Shown piece by piece: positions 36,273 to 45,133 of a stretch of DNA of 64,000 nucleotides. Location of the stretch: assembly GCA_963788325.1 (NCBI GenBank), contig CAWBGJ010000015.1, positions 506,243 to 570,242 on the forward strand, in the 5' to 3' direction. The translations under genes and the position numbers were made by a program. The first letter of the stretch is position 1. Every line of letters starts with the position of its first letter. Under the pieces are notes generated by a model, which was not told the origin of the DNA, did no database searches, and saw only the letters and a program-made list of their open reading frames with translations. Origin of the DNA: Prado023 sp963788325. Lineage in GTDB: Bacteria; Actinomycetota; Actinomycetes; S36-B12; CAIYMF01.

Positions 36273-37211
36273 ATGGGTCACATCGACTCCACAGACTGCC
36301 AAGACACCCCGACCACCCGCACCACGAGCCCCGCCCGGCGCGCCGGGGTGCGCACCGCTGTGATGTCGCTGGCGCTGCTCACCGCGACCGGCGCCGCTGT
36401 CGCCGCGCCGCTGGCCACCTCCGACGCCCCGGTCGCGTTTGCCGCGCAGCCCTCGGCCGCTGCGGAGTTCTCCGCCGACATCGACCCGCTGGTCCTGGCC
36501 GAGCGCCAGGCAGCCGCCGACCAGCGCACCTCGCGTTCAGCGACCCGTGACGCGCTTCCGGACCCGAACGCCGAGCCCGCCGCGGAGCCCGAGCCGGAGG
36601 AGCCCGAGATCGTGGGCACTCGCTACACGACCGCCGGGGTGAACGTGCGCTCCAAGCCCAGCACGGATTCCAAGGTCGTCACCGTGCTCGACCGCGGCGA
36701 CAAGGTGAAGATCACCGACGTCAGCGACGACGGCTGGCGCCAGATCGTCCGCAAGGGCGAGACCTACTGGATCAACAGCGACTTCCTGTCCAAGTCCAAG
36801 CCGAAGCCGCTGCCCAAGTCCTCGACCAGTTCGAGCAGTTCCGGTGGCGGCCTGTCCAGCGCCGCGTGCGCCAGCGGCTCCGGCGTCGAGTCGGGCCTGA
36901 CCTCCAACACCATCGCCGTGCACCGGGCCGTCTGTGCCCGGTTCCCGCAGGTGTCCAGCTACGGCGGGACCCGGGGTGGCGGCGGCAACCACGGCGCCGG
37001 CCGCGCCCTGGACATCATGGTCAGTGGGTCGACCGGCTGGGACATCGCCAACTTCGTGCGCGCCAATGCCTCGAGCTTGGGCATCACCGAGGTCATCTAC
37101 TCGCAGAAGATCTGGACCACCCAGCGCGCCGGCGAGGGCTGGCGCTCGATGTCCGACCGTGGGTCGACCACCGCCAACCACTACGACCACGTGCACGTGT
37201 CGGTGCGCTGA
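36273..37211 (+). CDS. Secreted SH3-domain protein with ARB_07466-like C-terminal domain
   Basis: A 312-residue exported protein. After a polar start there is a hydrophobic signal core (about 28-50, AVMSLALLTATGAAVAAP). An acidic Pro/Glu linker leads to a bacterial SH3 domain (about 112-170: AGVNVRSKPSTDSKVVTVL, WRQIVRKGETYWINSDF), a Ser-rich spacer, and a C-terminal domain (about 195-312) with GGGGNHGAGRALDIMVSG and NHYDHVHVSVR. The His/Asp layout of the last domain resembles metallopeptidase-like or D-Ala carboxypeptidase folds that act on cell wall. Activity is not proven. ATG at 36273 follows GAGGAAGG. The 224-base leader shows no riboswitch I can recognise. Confidence 0.8.
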   Translation: MGHIDSTDCQDTPTTRTTSPARRAGVRTAVMSLALLTATGAAVAAPLATSDAPVAFAAQPSAAAEFSADIDPLVLAERQAAADQRTSRSATRDALPDPNAEPAAEPEPEEPEIVGTRYTTAGVNVRSKPSTDSKVVTVLDRGDKVKITDVSDDGWRQIVRKGETYWINSDFLSKSKPKPLPKSSTSSSSSGGGLSSAACASGSGVESGLTSNTIAVHRAVCARFPQVSSYGGTRGGGGNHGAGRALDIMVSGSTGWDIANFVRANASSLGITEVIYSQKIWTTQRAGEGWRSMSDRGSTTANHYDHVHVSVR

Positions 37212-37214
37212 CGC

Positions 37215-37955
37215 GTGCGCCTGCTGGTCACGGGCCTGGGCGGAACAGTTGCGCCGCGGTTCGCCGCCGCTGCGCGGGCCGTCGGCCATGAGGTGGTCCC
37301 CTGGAGCAGGGTTCGGGTCTCCCCCGACGATCGGGCAGCATCTGCGGAGTTCCTGGGCGCCGTGGCGCCCGACGCGATCGTGCACATGGCGTTCGGCGAT
37401 CCCGCGTGGGCGGCGCAACTGGCCGACCACTGCGCCCAGCGCGAGCGGGCGTTCCTGTTCACCTCGACGACGATGGTGTTCGCTACCCGACCGGACGGCC
37501 CGTACTCGATCCACTCCCCTCGCACGGCCACCGACGACTACGGGTCCTACAAGGTCCGCTGCGAGGACGCGATCTGGGCGGCGAGTCCGGGAGCGATGAT
37601 CGCCCGCCTCGGCTACCAGATCGATCCGGGCGCCCAGGGCAACACCATGGTGGCCCACCTCGACGCCGAAGCCCTGCGCTCGGGCGCGGTGCGGGCCAGC
37701 CAGCGGTGGATCCCGGCGTGCGCCTTCCTGGACGACACTGTGGCCGCACTGTTGGCGCTCGTGACCGATCCGCAGGGCGGCCTGCACCACCTGGATGCCA
37801 ACGCCGACACGGCGTGGAGCCACGAACGCCTCGTGGGCAGCCTGGCCCGCACCCTGGACCGGGACTGGCCCATCGTGGTCACCGACGAACCTGCGCACGA
37901 CCAGCGCATGATCGACTCGCCGCGGATCGCCGGCCTCGATACGCGCCTGTCCTGA
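37215..37955 (+). CDS. NAD-dependent epimerase/dehydratase-like (SDR) protein
   Basis: A 246-residue extended-SDR-like protein, shorter than usual. The N-terminal dinucleotide motif is MRLLVTGLGGTVAPRFAAAA, and the catalytic YxxxK appears as YGSYK with a preceding TSTTMVF serine region. It resembles RmlD-type reductases of nucleotide-sugars, but the substrate is not evident. It begins (GTG 37215) only four bases after the secreted SH3 gene's stop, so co-transcription is likely, though a functional link is not clear. Confidence 0.75.
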   Translation: MRLLVTGLGGTVAPRFAAAARAVGHEVVPWSRVRVSPDDRAASAEFLGAVAPDAIVHMAFGDPAWAAQLADHCAQRERAFLFTSTTMVFATRPDGPYSIHSPRTATDDYGSYKVRCEDAIWAASPGAMIARLGYQIDPGAQGNTMVAHLDAEALRSGAVRASQRWIPACAFLDDTVAALLALVTDPQGGLHHLDANADTAWSHERLVGSLARTLDRDWPIVVTDEPAHDQRMIDSPRIAGLDTRLS

Positions 37956-38054
37956 GTCGGCTCGCGCCAACGGCCGGCACGCGCACCGAGGGCCGCTGCG
38001 TGGGCTGGGCCGCCCGGATTCGGAGCGGCGCGGCGCACGCGGCAGGATGGGCGG

Positions 38055-38837
38055 GTGCTCACCCTCCTGCCGCCCAGCGAGGGCAAGACCGCTCCCGTCG
38101 GCGGGCCGTCCCTCGACCTCGGCGCACTCTCGCTGCCCGCACTCGACCCCGCTCGGCGGACGGTGCTGGCCGCGCTGACCGACCTGTGCCGACGCGATCC
38201 CGCGGGTGCCCTGACCGTGCTGGGCCTAGGCCCCACGCTCGCCGATGCCATCCCCCACAACGCGGCACTGCCCAGTGCACCGACCGCGCCAGCCTGGCAG
38301 GTCTACACAGGCGTGCTGTTCGCCGCACTGGACATGGCGGGCAGCACCCCGGCCGTGCGCGACCGACTCGCCGACAGCGTCCTGGTCTGGTCGGGCCTGT
38401 GGGGCGCGGTCGGGCTCGCCGACCCCATCCCCGCATACCGCCTGTCCGGCGCGGTCACCCTGCCTGGGCCCGGTCGGCTGGCCTCGTTCTGGCCGGCCCC
38501 GCTGCGCAGCGCGATGGCCGATCGGGTCGCCGGCCACGTCATCCTCGACCTGCGCTCGGCCACTTACGCGAGCAGCTGGGCCGGACCCGCCGAGCGCAGT
38601 GTCGCCGTCCGAGTCATCCACCAGCAGGGGGACCGCCGGACGGTGGCCAGCCATTTCAACAAGGCGACCAAGGGCCGACTGCTGCGCGCCCTGACGGCCT
38701 CCTGCGCAGACCCGGCCACACCCGACGAGCTCGTCGATGCGATCCGAGCCGTCGGGTTCCACGCCGAGCCCGCGCAGGCCGGCTCCGGATCGGCCCGGCG
38801 ATGCGTGCTGCTCGATGTCGTGGTGGACCACCTCTGA
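38055..38837 (+). CDS. yaaA: YaaA family peroxide stress protein
   Basis: A 260-residue member of the YaaA (DUF328) family, which in E. coli lowers free iron during peroxide stress and binds DNA. Typical motifs are MLTLLPPSEGKT at the start, VYTGVLFAALDMAG, VLVWSGLWGAVGLADPIPAYRL, and VVRVIHQQGDR-type sequence VAVRVIHQQGDRRTVASHFNK near residue 190. The GTG at 38055 gives the canonical N-terminus. It stands alone, 99 bases after the epimerase-like gene. Confidence 0.9.
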   Translation: MLTLLPPSEGKTAPVGGPSLDLGALSLPALDPARRTVLAALTDLCRRDPAGALTVLGLGPTLADAIPHNAALPSAPTAPAWQVYTGVLFAALDMAGSTPAVRDRLADSVLVWSGLWGAVGLADPIPAYRLSGAVTLPGPGRLASFWPAPLRSAMADRVAGHVILDLRSATYASSWAGPAERSVAVRVIHQQGDRRTVASHFNKATKGRLLRALTASCADPATPDELVDAIRAVGFHAEPAQAGSGSARRCVLLDVVVDHL

Positions 38838-38920
38838 CGCCTGCGGGTGGGCCGAACGGCATGGGCGCTGCCAACCTGCCAGAGTGGTGACCAGACACCC
38901 CACCCCTGAGGAGGACTCCC

Positions 38921-39562
38921 ATGGCCGACCCGACAATCCGCGCGGTGATCTTCGACCAGGACGGGACGCTGATCAACACGTTCATCCCCGCGCTGCACGC
39001 CTACTCGGTCGCCTCCAGGCGCACCATCACTTTGGCCGAGCTGGAGCCCGTGGCACATCTGGGCGCCGCACGCAACCTGCTCAGCGCGCTCCTCGGCCGG
39101 GAGGCCACCAACTCCGACAACGACCTGTTCCACGACGCCCTGGCCGACGAGGTCAAGCAGATCGACCCCTACCCGGGCATCGTGGCCGCGCTGGCCCAGC
39201 TGCGCGACGCCGGCATCGGCACCGCGCTGGCCACAAACTCCGATGGGCGTTCCGCGCAGGTCGTCCTGGGCTCGCACGGACTCGACGCCCTGTTCGACGT
39301 CATCGTCACCGTCGACAAGGTGCGTCAGCCCAAGCCTGATCCCGAGATGATCGAGGTGGCACTCGAACGCCTGGGCGTACCCGCCGCGCAGGTGGCCTTC
39401 GTCGGTGACAGCAGGGCCGACATGGCCGCCGCGCGCGCCGCCGGGATCACGGCCATCGCAGCGGGCTGGGGACACCAGACCCCGGGGATCCCCGATGGGG
39501 AGATCGACCTGCGCGCCGAGACCCCCGCCGACGTGGTGCGGATCATCCTCGGCGAGGGCTGA
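38921..39562 (+). CDS. HAD-family phosphatase (phosphoglycolate phosphatase-like)
   Basis: A 213-residue HAD hydrolase. Motif I is IFDQDGTLINTF with the nucleophile Asp and the +2 Asp; motif II is ALATNSDGR; the Lys of motif III is in VRQPKPDPEMI; motif IV is FVGDSRADMAAAR. An alpha-helical cap (about 18-85) is typical of subfamily IA enzymes that act on small phosphates such as phosphoglycolate. The true substrate is unknown. The ATG at 38921 follows a strong GAGGAG site. Confidence 0.85.
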   Translation: MADPTIRAVIFDQDGTLINTFIPALHAYSVASRRTITLAELEPVAHLGAARNLLSALLGREATNSDNDLFHDALADEVKQIDPYPGIVAALAQLRDAGIGTALATNSDGRSAQVVLGSHGLDALFDVIVTVDKVRQPKPDPEMIEVALERLGVPAAQVAFVGDSRADMAAARAAGITAIAAGWGHQTPGIPDGEIDLRAETPADVVRIILGEG

Positions 39563-39593
39563 GACCACCGACCTCGGCACGCGGTGCCTGCGC

Positions 39594-42215
39594 TCAGAGG
39601 CAGTCCACCGAGAGCACCCGCACGACCGCTACGCCCTCCGCGTCGCTGGCCACGAGGTCCACCTCGGCGCTGATGCCCCAGTCGTGGTCGGCGGCAGGAT
39701 CGTCGAACACCTGCCGGACCGCCCACCGACCGGGCTGCACCTCGACCTGGAGCAGCAGTGGCCCGCGGGCGCCTGGGCCGGTGCCCACCTCGTCGTGCGT
39801 CGCGAAGTAGTCGGCCATCGCTGCAGCCCACCGCTGCGCATCCCAGCCGGCCTCGGCATCCAGGGCCCCGAGGTCCTCCCAGCGGCGCAGCGCCGCCAGT
39901 TCGACGCGACGGAACAGCGCGTTGCGCACCAGCACCCGGAAGGCCCGCGCGTTGGCCGTCACCGGTGGAGGGCCGGTGGGTGCCAGCTGGTCGCGCACAG
40001 GTCGGGCATCGCCGGGGTGCAGCAGCTGCTCCCACTCGTCGAGCAGGCTGGAGTCCACCTGGCGCACCAGCTCGCCGAGCCATGCGGTCAGGTCCTCGAG
40101 CTCCTCGGTGCGCGCGTCCTCGGGCACGGTCCTGCGCAGCGCCTTGTAGGCATCGGCCAGGTAGCGCAGCACGAGTCCCTCGGAGGCGGCCAGCCGGTGG
40201 TAGCCGACATACTCCACGAAGGTCATCGCGAGCTCGTGGAGCTCCCGTGCCACGGACTTCGGGCGCAGCGGGTACTCCGTGACCCACGGGTGGCCCTCTG
40301 CGTAGATGTCGTAGGCGGCCTCCAGCAGCTCAGCCAGCGGCTTGGCCCAGGTGACCTCCTCGAGGAGCTCCATGCGCTCCTCGTACTCGATCCCCTCGGC
40401 CTTCATCGCCGCGACAGCCTCCCCGCGGGCCCGGTGCTGCTGGGCGAAGAGGATCTGGCGGGGATCCTCCAGCGTGGCCTCGAGCACCGACAGGACGTCC
40501 ACGGCGTAGGTCTCGGACTCGCGATCGAGCAGCTCGATGGCGGCCAGCGCGAAGGTGGACAGCGGCTGGTTCAGCGCGAAGTCCACCTGCAGCTCGTCGA
40601 CGATGCGCATGGTGCGGCCCTGCGGGTCGGGCGGGTCGAACAGCTCGAGCACCCCCGCAGCCACCAGCGAGTCCCGGATCGCCACGCAACGTTCGACGAG
40701 GCGCTCACGAGTCTCCGCGTCCTCGTCGTTGTCCGCCAGCAGGTGGGCCATGGCAGCGGTGGCATCAGTGCGATGCGCGACGTTGAGCAGCATCGCGTGC
40801 GTGACCTCGAACCGGGACCTCAGCGGCTCGGGTTCGGCAGCCACGAGCCGGTCGAAGGTGGCCTGGCTCCACGTCGGCACGCCCTCGGGCGGCTTCTTGC
40901 GGACCACGCGCCGACGCTTCTTGGGGTCGTCTCCGGCCTTGGCCAGGAGGCGCTCGTTCTCGATCTCGTGTTCGGGGGCCTGGACCACGACGGTGCCCAG
41001 CGTGTCGTATCCAGCGCGGCCCGCCCGGCCTGCGATCTGGTGGAACTCACGAGCGCGCAGCAGCCGCACCCGCCGTCCGTCGTACTTGCTCAAGGACGTG
41101 ATCAGCACGGTGCGGATCGGCACGTTGATACCCACACCGAGGGTGTCGGTGCCGCACACGACCTTGAGCTTGCCCGCGCGGGTGAGCTGCTCGACCAGGC
41201 GTCGGTAGCGCGGCAGCATCCCGGCGTGGTGCACGCCCACCCCGTGGCGCACCAGCCGGCTGAGCGTCCGGCCGAACCCGGCCGTGAACCGGAAGTCGCC
41301 GATGGCCGCCGCGATCGCGTCCTTCTCGGCCCGGGTGCACATGTTCATGCTCATGAGCGCCTGCGCCCGCTCCAGCGCCGCGGCCTGGGTCGGGTGCACC
41401 ACGTAGATGGGCGCGCAGTCGTCGATGAGCAGGTTCTCGATGGTCTCGTGGATGGGGGTCATCGCGAACTCGTAGGACAACGGCACCGGGCGCGTCCCAC
41501 CGGCGACGATCGCCGCCGGTCGGTCGGTGCGGCGGACGAGGTCGTCGCGGATGCGCCGCATGTCACCGAGGGTGGCTGACATGAGCAGGAACTGGACGCC
41601 GGTGAGCTCAATGAGCGGGACCTGCCAGGCCCAGCCCCGATCCCGGTCGGCGTAGTAGTGGAACTCGTCCATGACGACCACGCCGACGTCGAGGGCCGAG
41701 CCCTCCCGCAGGGCGAGGTTGGCCAGGATCTCGGCGGTGGCGCAGATGATCGGGGCCTGCGGGTTGACCGCGGCGTCACCGGTGATCATGCCCACCTGGG
41801 CGGGACCGAACAGGTCGCACAGGTCGAAGAACTTCTCCGAGACCAGCGCCTTGATGGGCGCCGTGTAGTAGCTGCGCCGGCCCTGGGAGAGCGCGAAGAA
41901 CATCGTTCCGACCGCCACGAGGCTCTTGCCCGAGCCGGTGGGCGTGCCCAGGATCACGTGCGACCCCGAGGCGAACTCCAGCAGCGCGTCCTCCTGCGCC
42001 GGGTACAGCGGGAAGCCCTGGGCCGCCGCCCAGGCCGCGTACTCCTCGAGCAGGTCCTCGGCCGAGACGGCCTCCCCCGGGGGATGTCTGGCCAGCAGGT
42101 CGGCCAGGCCGACGCGCGAGCCGGCAGCCTCGGATGGCGCTGCGCCCGGCGCCGCAGCCGCACCCTCAACAGGCGCCGCAGCCGGCTCGGACATGTGCTC
42201 AGCGCCGGCAGTCAT
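39594..42215 (-). CDS. Ski2-like DEAD/DEAH-box helicase with DUF3516 C-terminal domain
   Basis: An 873-residue superfamily 2 helicase. Walker A is GTPTGSGKS (about residues 89-97), motif II is the DEFH box VMDEFHYYADRD, motif III is MSAT, and motif VI is HQIAGRAGRAGYDT; motif V region is VCGTDTLGVGINVP. The C-terminal ~350 residues match the actinobacterial DUF3516 extension. RNA or DNA may be the substrate; Ski2-like proteins mostly act on RNA. The ATG at 42215 has GGGAGGG upstream; an in-frame ATG at 42194 is possible. The N-terminal ~50 residues are Ala/Pro-rich. Confidence 0.9.
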   Translation of the reverse strand: MTAGAEHMSEPAAAPVEGAAAAPGAAPSEAAGSRVGLADLLARHPPGEAVSAEDLLEEYAAWAAAQGFPLYPAQEDALLEFASGSHVILGTPTGSGKSLVAVGTMFFALSQGRRSYYTAPIKALVSEKFFDLCDLFGPAQVGMITGDAAVNPQAPIICATAEILANLALREGSALDVGVVVMDEFHYYADRDRGWAWQVPLIELTGVQFLLMSATLGDMRRIRDDLVRRTDRPAAIVAGGTRPVPLSYEFAMTPIHETIENLLIDDCAPIYVVHPTQAAALERAQALMSMNMCTRAEKDAIAAAIGDFRFTAGFGRTLSRLVRHGVGVHHAGMLPRYRRLVEQLTRAGKLKVVCGTDTLGVGINVPIRTVLITSLSKYDGRRVRLLRAREFHQIAGRAGRAGYDTLGTVVVQAPEHEIENERLLAKAGDDPKKRRRVVRKKPPEGVPTWSQATFDRLVAAEPEPLRSRFEVTHAMLLNVAHRTDATAAMAHLLADNDEDAETRERLVERCVAIRDSLVAAGVLELFDPPDPQGRTMRIVDELQVDFALNQPLSTFALAAIELLDRESETYAVDVLSVLEATLEDPRQILFAQQHRARGEAVAAMKAEGIEYEERMELLEEVTWAKPLAELLEAAYDIYAEGHPWVTEYPLRPKSVARELHELAMTFVEYVGYHRLAASEGLVLRYLADAYKALRRTVPEDARTEELEDLTAWLGELVRQVDSSLLDEWEQLLHPGDARPVRDQLAPTGPPPVTANARAFRVLVRNALFRRVELAALRRWEDLGALDAEAGWDAQRWAAAMADYFATHDEVGTGPGARGPLLLQVEVQPGRWAVRQVFDDPAADHDWGISAEVDLVASDAEGVAVVRVLSVDCL

Positions 42216-42338
42216 GGGCCTGACCCTCCCACGCGCCGCGGTCTGCCACCAACCGCCGGGCAGGGGCGCCCGGGGAGATCCGATCGGCCCCGACGTGCGA
42301 GGATCAGCCCACCGGTACCGACCACGAAGGGAACCACC

Positions 42339-42554
42339 ATGGCCAAGTACGACCTCACGACCACGACCCTCGGCTCGCTGCTCGAGGACCCCGACGTCGT
42401 GGCGATCATGGAGAAGCACGCCCCCGGCATCACGTCCAACCCGATGCTCGGCATGGCCAAGGGCATGCCGGCCGCCCAGGCCGTGGGCATGGCCGGCGGG
42501 ATGATCGGCCAGGACGCCGTCTCGGCGATCATGTCCGACGTCGAGGCGCTCTAG
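42339..42554 (+). CDS. Conserved small protein, stand-alone Ala/Gly/Met-rich domain
   Basis: A 71-residue protein beginning MAKYDLTTTTLGSLLEDPD, with VAIMEKHAPGITSNPML, AKGMPAAQAVGMAGG and AVSAIMSDVEAL. The pattern (target TTTLGxLLxDP, then xxLxKHxPG, then a Met-rich repeat) resembles a short domain usually found at the C-terminal end of larger proteins such as hydrolases. Here it stands alone with its own ribosome site (GAAGGGA) and terminator. It has no transmembrane helix or Cys. The function is unknown. Confidence 0.7.
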   Translation: MAKYDLTTTTLGSLLEDPDVVAIMEKHAPGITSNPMLGMAKGMPAAQAVGMAGGMIGQDAVSAIMSDVEAL

Positions 42555-42581
42555 TCCGAAGGCGCTCCCAGCAGAACTGCT

Positions 42582-42612
42582 GAGGGCGGGGTCGCTGCGG
42601 CGCCCCGCCCTC
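42582..42612 (+). terminator. Terminator after the 71-residue protein gene
   Basis: GAGGGCGGGG (42582-42591) pairs perfectly with CCCCGCCCTC (42603-42612) across an 11-base loop. It lies 28 bases after the stop. A smaller hairpin (CAGCA/TGCTG, 42569-42582) overlaps its start and may be an alternative. Confidence 0.65.
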
Positions 42613-42715
42613 TGGCCTGCCTGATCACCGACCCTCGCCGGGCTGCCCCCCACCCACGCGAGGCAGCCGCCGGACCCTGCGGGGCGGGTGGCGATGCGCC
42701 CCCATACTGGTCACC

Positions 42716-43981
42716 GTGACCGCCCCTGCCCTGAATCCCCGCAGCCGGCGCGTCCAGATCGCCATCCCCATCGTGCTGGCGATGCTGTCGATGGTCGGCC
42801 CGTTCAGCATCGACACCCCCTTCCCCGCGTTCGCCGCGATGCAGCGCGACTTCGGCGTCGACTCCACGCAGATGCAATGGGTGGTGACGACCTACCTGGC
42901 GGCGTTCGCGGTGATGAGCATCTTCCACGGGCCGCTGTCCGACGCGGTCGGGCGACGCCCGGTGATCGTGGTGTCCATCGCGGTGTACGTGCTGGCCTCG
43001 GTCGGCGCAGCACTCTCCCCCAGCCTCGGCGTCCTGCTCGCGTTCCGTGCGCTGCAGGGGTTCAGCGCCGGCGGGGCCGCGATCGTGAGCCGGACCGTGA
43101 TCCGCGACCTGTTCGACGGCGAGCAGGCGCAGGTGCTGATGAGCCGCGTCGCGTTGATCTTCGCCCTCGGTCCTGCGATCGCGCCGATCATCGGCGGGTT
43201 GGTGCTCCAGCTCGGGCCATGGCAGTGGATCTTCGCCTTCATGGCCGCCTTCGGCGTGGGCCTGATCGCCGCGACCCTGCTCGTCCTGCCTGAGAGCCAC
43301 CCTCGCGAGCGCCGGGTCCCGATGCGGCCGCGCTCTGTGTTGGAGGGTCTGAGCGCGGTGGCCAGGCGGGCCTCGTTCCACCGGCTCGCCTGGGCGACCA
43401 CGCTGGCCTTCGGCGCCCAGTTCCTCTACATCGGCGGCGCTGCGATCTTCCTGGTCGACCTGCTGGGCAAGGGCGAGCTGGACTTCTGGATGCTGTTCGT
43501 GCCGATGATCGGCTCGATGATGCTGGGCTCCTGGATCTCGGGCCGCGCGGCAGGCCGGCTCAGCGCACGGCGGCTCGTCAGCGCCGGCTACACGGTGTCG
43601 GTGGTGGGCGGGGCGGTGGGCCTGGTGCTGGCTGTGTCCCCGCTGGGCGATCGCCTGCCGTGGGCGGTCGTCGGCGCCAGCATGATCGCCCTGGGCAACG
43701 GCATGTCCTACCCGAACCTGCAGCTGATGCTGCTCGACCTGTTCCCCGAACGACGCGGCGCCGTGATGTCCGGGGCGACATTCGTCACGCTGACGTTCAA
43801 CGCGATCGTCGCAGTCGCCGTGACTCCGCTCGTAGCCGTGTCCACCCTGGGCTTCGCGGTCACCGCGATGGTCATGGTCGGCGCGGGACAGCTGTGCTGG
43901 AGCTGGCACTGCGCCGTCGAGGACCGCGACACCGCGGCCGCCGAGCACCCCGAGGAGTGGGAACCCACCGACGTGATGTGA
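42716..43981 (+). CDS. Bcr/CflA-type multidrug efflux MFS transporter
   Basis: A 421-residue, 12-helix major facilitator. The first loop motif is FHGPLSDAVGRRPV, preceded by MQWVVTTYLAAFAVM and with DTPFPAFAAM in the first helix, all typical of the Bcr/CflA drug:H+ antiporter branch; motif C-like RALQGFSAGGAAIVSRTVIRD follows. Members export chloramphenicol, bicyclomycin or dipeptides, but the substrate here is not known. The start is GTG at 42716. Confidence 0.87.
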   Translation: MTAPALNPRSRRVQIAIPIVLAMLSMVGPFSIDTPFPAFAAMQRDFGVDSTQMQWVVTTYLAAFAVMSIFHGPLSDAVGRRPVIVVSIAVYVLASVGAALSPSLGVLLAFRALQGFSAGGAAIVSRTVIRDLFDGEQAQVLMSRVALIFALGPAIAPIIGGLVLQLGPWQWIFAFMAAFGVGLIAATLLVLPESHPRERRVPMRPRSVLEGLSAVARRASFHRLAWATTLAFGAQFLYIGGAAIFLVDLLGKGELDFWMLFVPMIGSMMLGSWISGRAAGRLSARRLVSAGYTVSVVGGAVGLVLAVSPLGDRLPWAVVGASMIALGNGMSYPNLQLMLLDLFPERRGAVMSGATFVTLTFNAIVAVAVTPLVAVSTLGFAVTAMVMVGAGQLCWSWHCAVEDRDTAAAEHPEEWEPTDVM

Positions 43982-44036
43982 CGGTGGCTGCACCGCCGGG
44001 GGCAGCGCCCGGCGCGGCCCCGGGCCCGCCGCAGGG

Positions 44037-45002
44037 TCAGTCGCGGTCCCAGACCTCATGGGGGATCAGGAACAGGTTCTTCGTCACCTTGCGCCGGTCG
44101 CAGGCGACGAGCACGTCGAGGTCGGGCAGGACGACGATCCCCTCGGGCTTGTCCTTGATCCCGGACAGTCGCCAGAGCGCGGTGGCTTCGAACGAGCCAT
44201 GGAACGGGTCAGCGCCCGGGTCGGCACCGGGGACGACCGCCACCGATCGCCCCTTGTCACTGAGGAGCACGAGGTTGCCCCGCGGGCCGACCTCCGCGTC
44301 GCTGAGGTCCGGACAGGCCCGGCTCATCGCGTCTGTGGGTGCCCACGCGGCCAGCAGGCTCAGGTGGAGCTCGACTGCGTCCTCGGGTCCAGCTTCCTCG
44401 CTGCCCGCGGTGTCGCCACCCGCGACCTCCCGCTCCCCGGCCTCCCACCAGGGTTGACCGGCCGGCAACCAGCGGTCCGTGCCGAATCCCCGGGGGGCCG
44501 CGCCGGCCGGCCCGAACTCGAGCAGTGCCGCTGGGTCCTTCTCCTTGACGATCAGCAGATGCCCGTCGCGGAGCATGACGACCCCCTCGGCGTGCGAGCC
44601 CTCGGGATCGTTCCAGGAGGCGCGTAGGGCGCTCGGCGCAGGGCCCTGCGGAATCTCGAGGCGGATGTGGGCCAGCACGCGCCGGTCCCGGGCATCGATG
44701 TACTCGGCTCGACAGGGCTGCTCCTGCACCAGGAGCACACCGAAAGCGCCATCCACAGCGACTGCCTCCAGCTGTGGGTCCTTCGCCGGGATGCGGGTTC
44801 CGCGGGCATGCCGCAGGTCCAGGGTCTGCCAGTCCAGCAGGGCAGTCCCGGACTCCGCCTGCGCCCAGGCGATCGTGGCCGCGCGGTCTCCGATGGCCAC
44901 CACGGTGGTGCGCCCGTCGCGGTTCCGGCCGACGGCCAGGCCCGACACCTCCGCCAGGGGAATCGCGTCCAGTGGCTGGGCCATGACCTCTGTGGTGCGC
45001 AT
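44037..45002 (-). CDS. Hypothetical protein, possibly beta-propeller or esterase-like
   Basis: A 321-residue soluble protein of unknown function. Repeating short beta-like stretches (IPLAEVSGLAVGRN, TVVAIGDRAATIAW, QLEAVAVDGAFGVLLVQEQP, AEGVVMLRDGHLLIVKEKDP, EGIVVLPDLDVLVACDRR) suggest a beta-propeller, with some likeness to proteins that bear an esterase-like or SdiA-regulated beta-propeller. No signal peptide or catalytic motif is clear. The ATG at 45002 has AGGA eight bases upstream; an ATG at 45011 would add three residues. It diverges from the flavoprotein gene at 45134. Confidence 0.7.
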   Translation of the reverse strand: MRTTEVMAQPLDAIPLAEVSGLAVGRNRDGRTTVVAIGDRAATIAWAQAESGTALLDWQTLDLRHARGTRIPAKDPQLEAVAVDGAFGVLLVQEQPCRAEYIDARDRRVLAHIRLEIPQGPAPSALRASWNDPEGSHAEGVVMLRDGHLLIVKEKDPAALLEFGPAGAAPRGFGTDRWLPAGQPWWEAGEREVAGGDTAGSEEAGPEDAVELHLSLLAAWAPTDAMSRACPDLSDAEVGPRGNLVLLSDKGRSVAVVPGADPGADPFHGSFEATALWRLSGIKDKPEGIVVLPDLDVLVACDRRKVTKNLFLIPHEVWDRD

Positions 45003-45133
45003 GTGGACCATCCTGACCGATCCGCGGCCCGGAGGTAGCGGGAGCGCGGCCGTGATGTTGCATCCGGGGGGCATCACGGACATGCTCACGCCGGGTCCGA
45101 GGTGCGGGCCGCGCGCGAGGACGGGACACCGGC

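Noticed and set aside
39405..41579. 724-codon plus-strand frame opposite the helicase
   Set aside because: His/Arg/Gly-rich antisense frame without domains; the minus-strand helicase has all SF2 motifs.
42551..44059. 502-codon minus-strand frame opposite the MFS transporter
   Set aside because: His/Arg/Gln-rich shadow of the transporter, whose membrane helices and motifs are clear on the plus strand.
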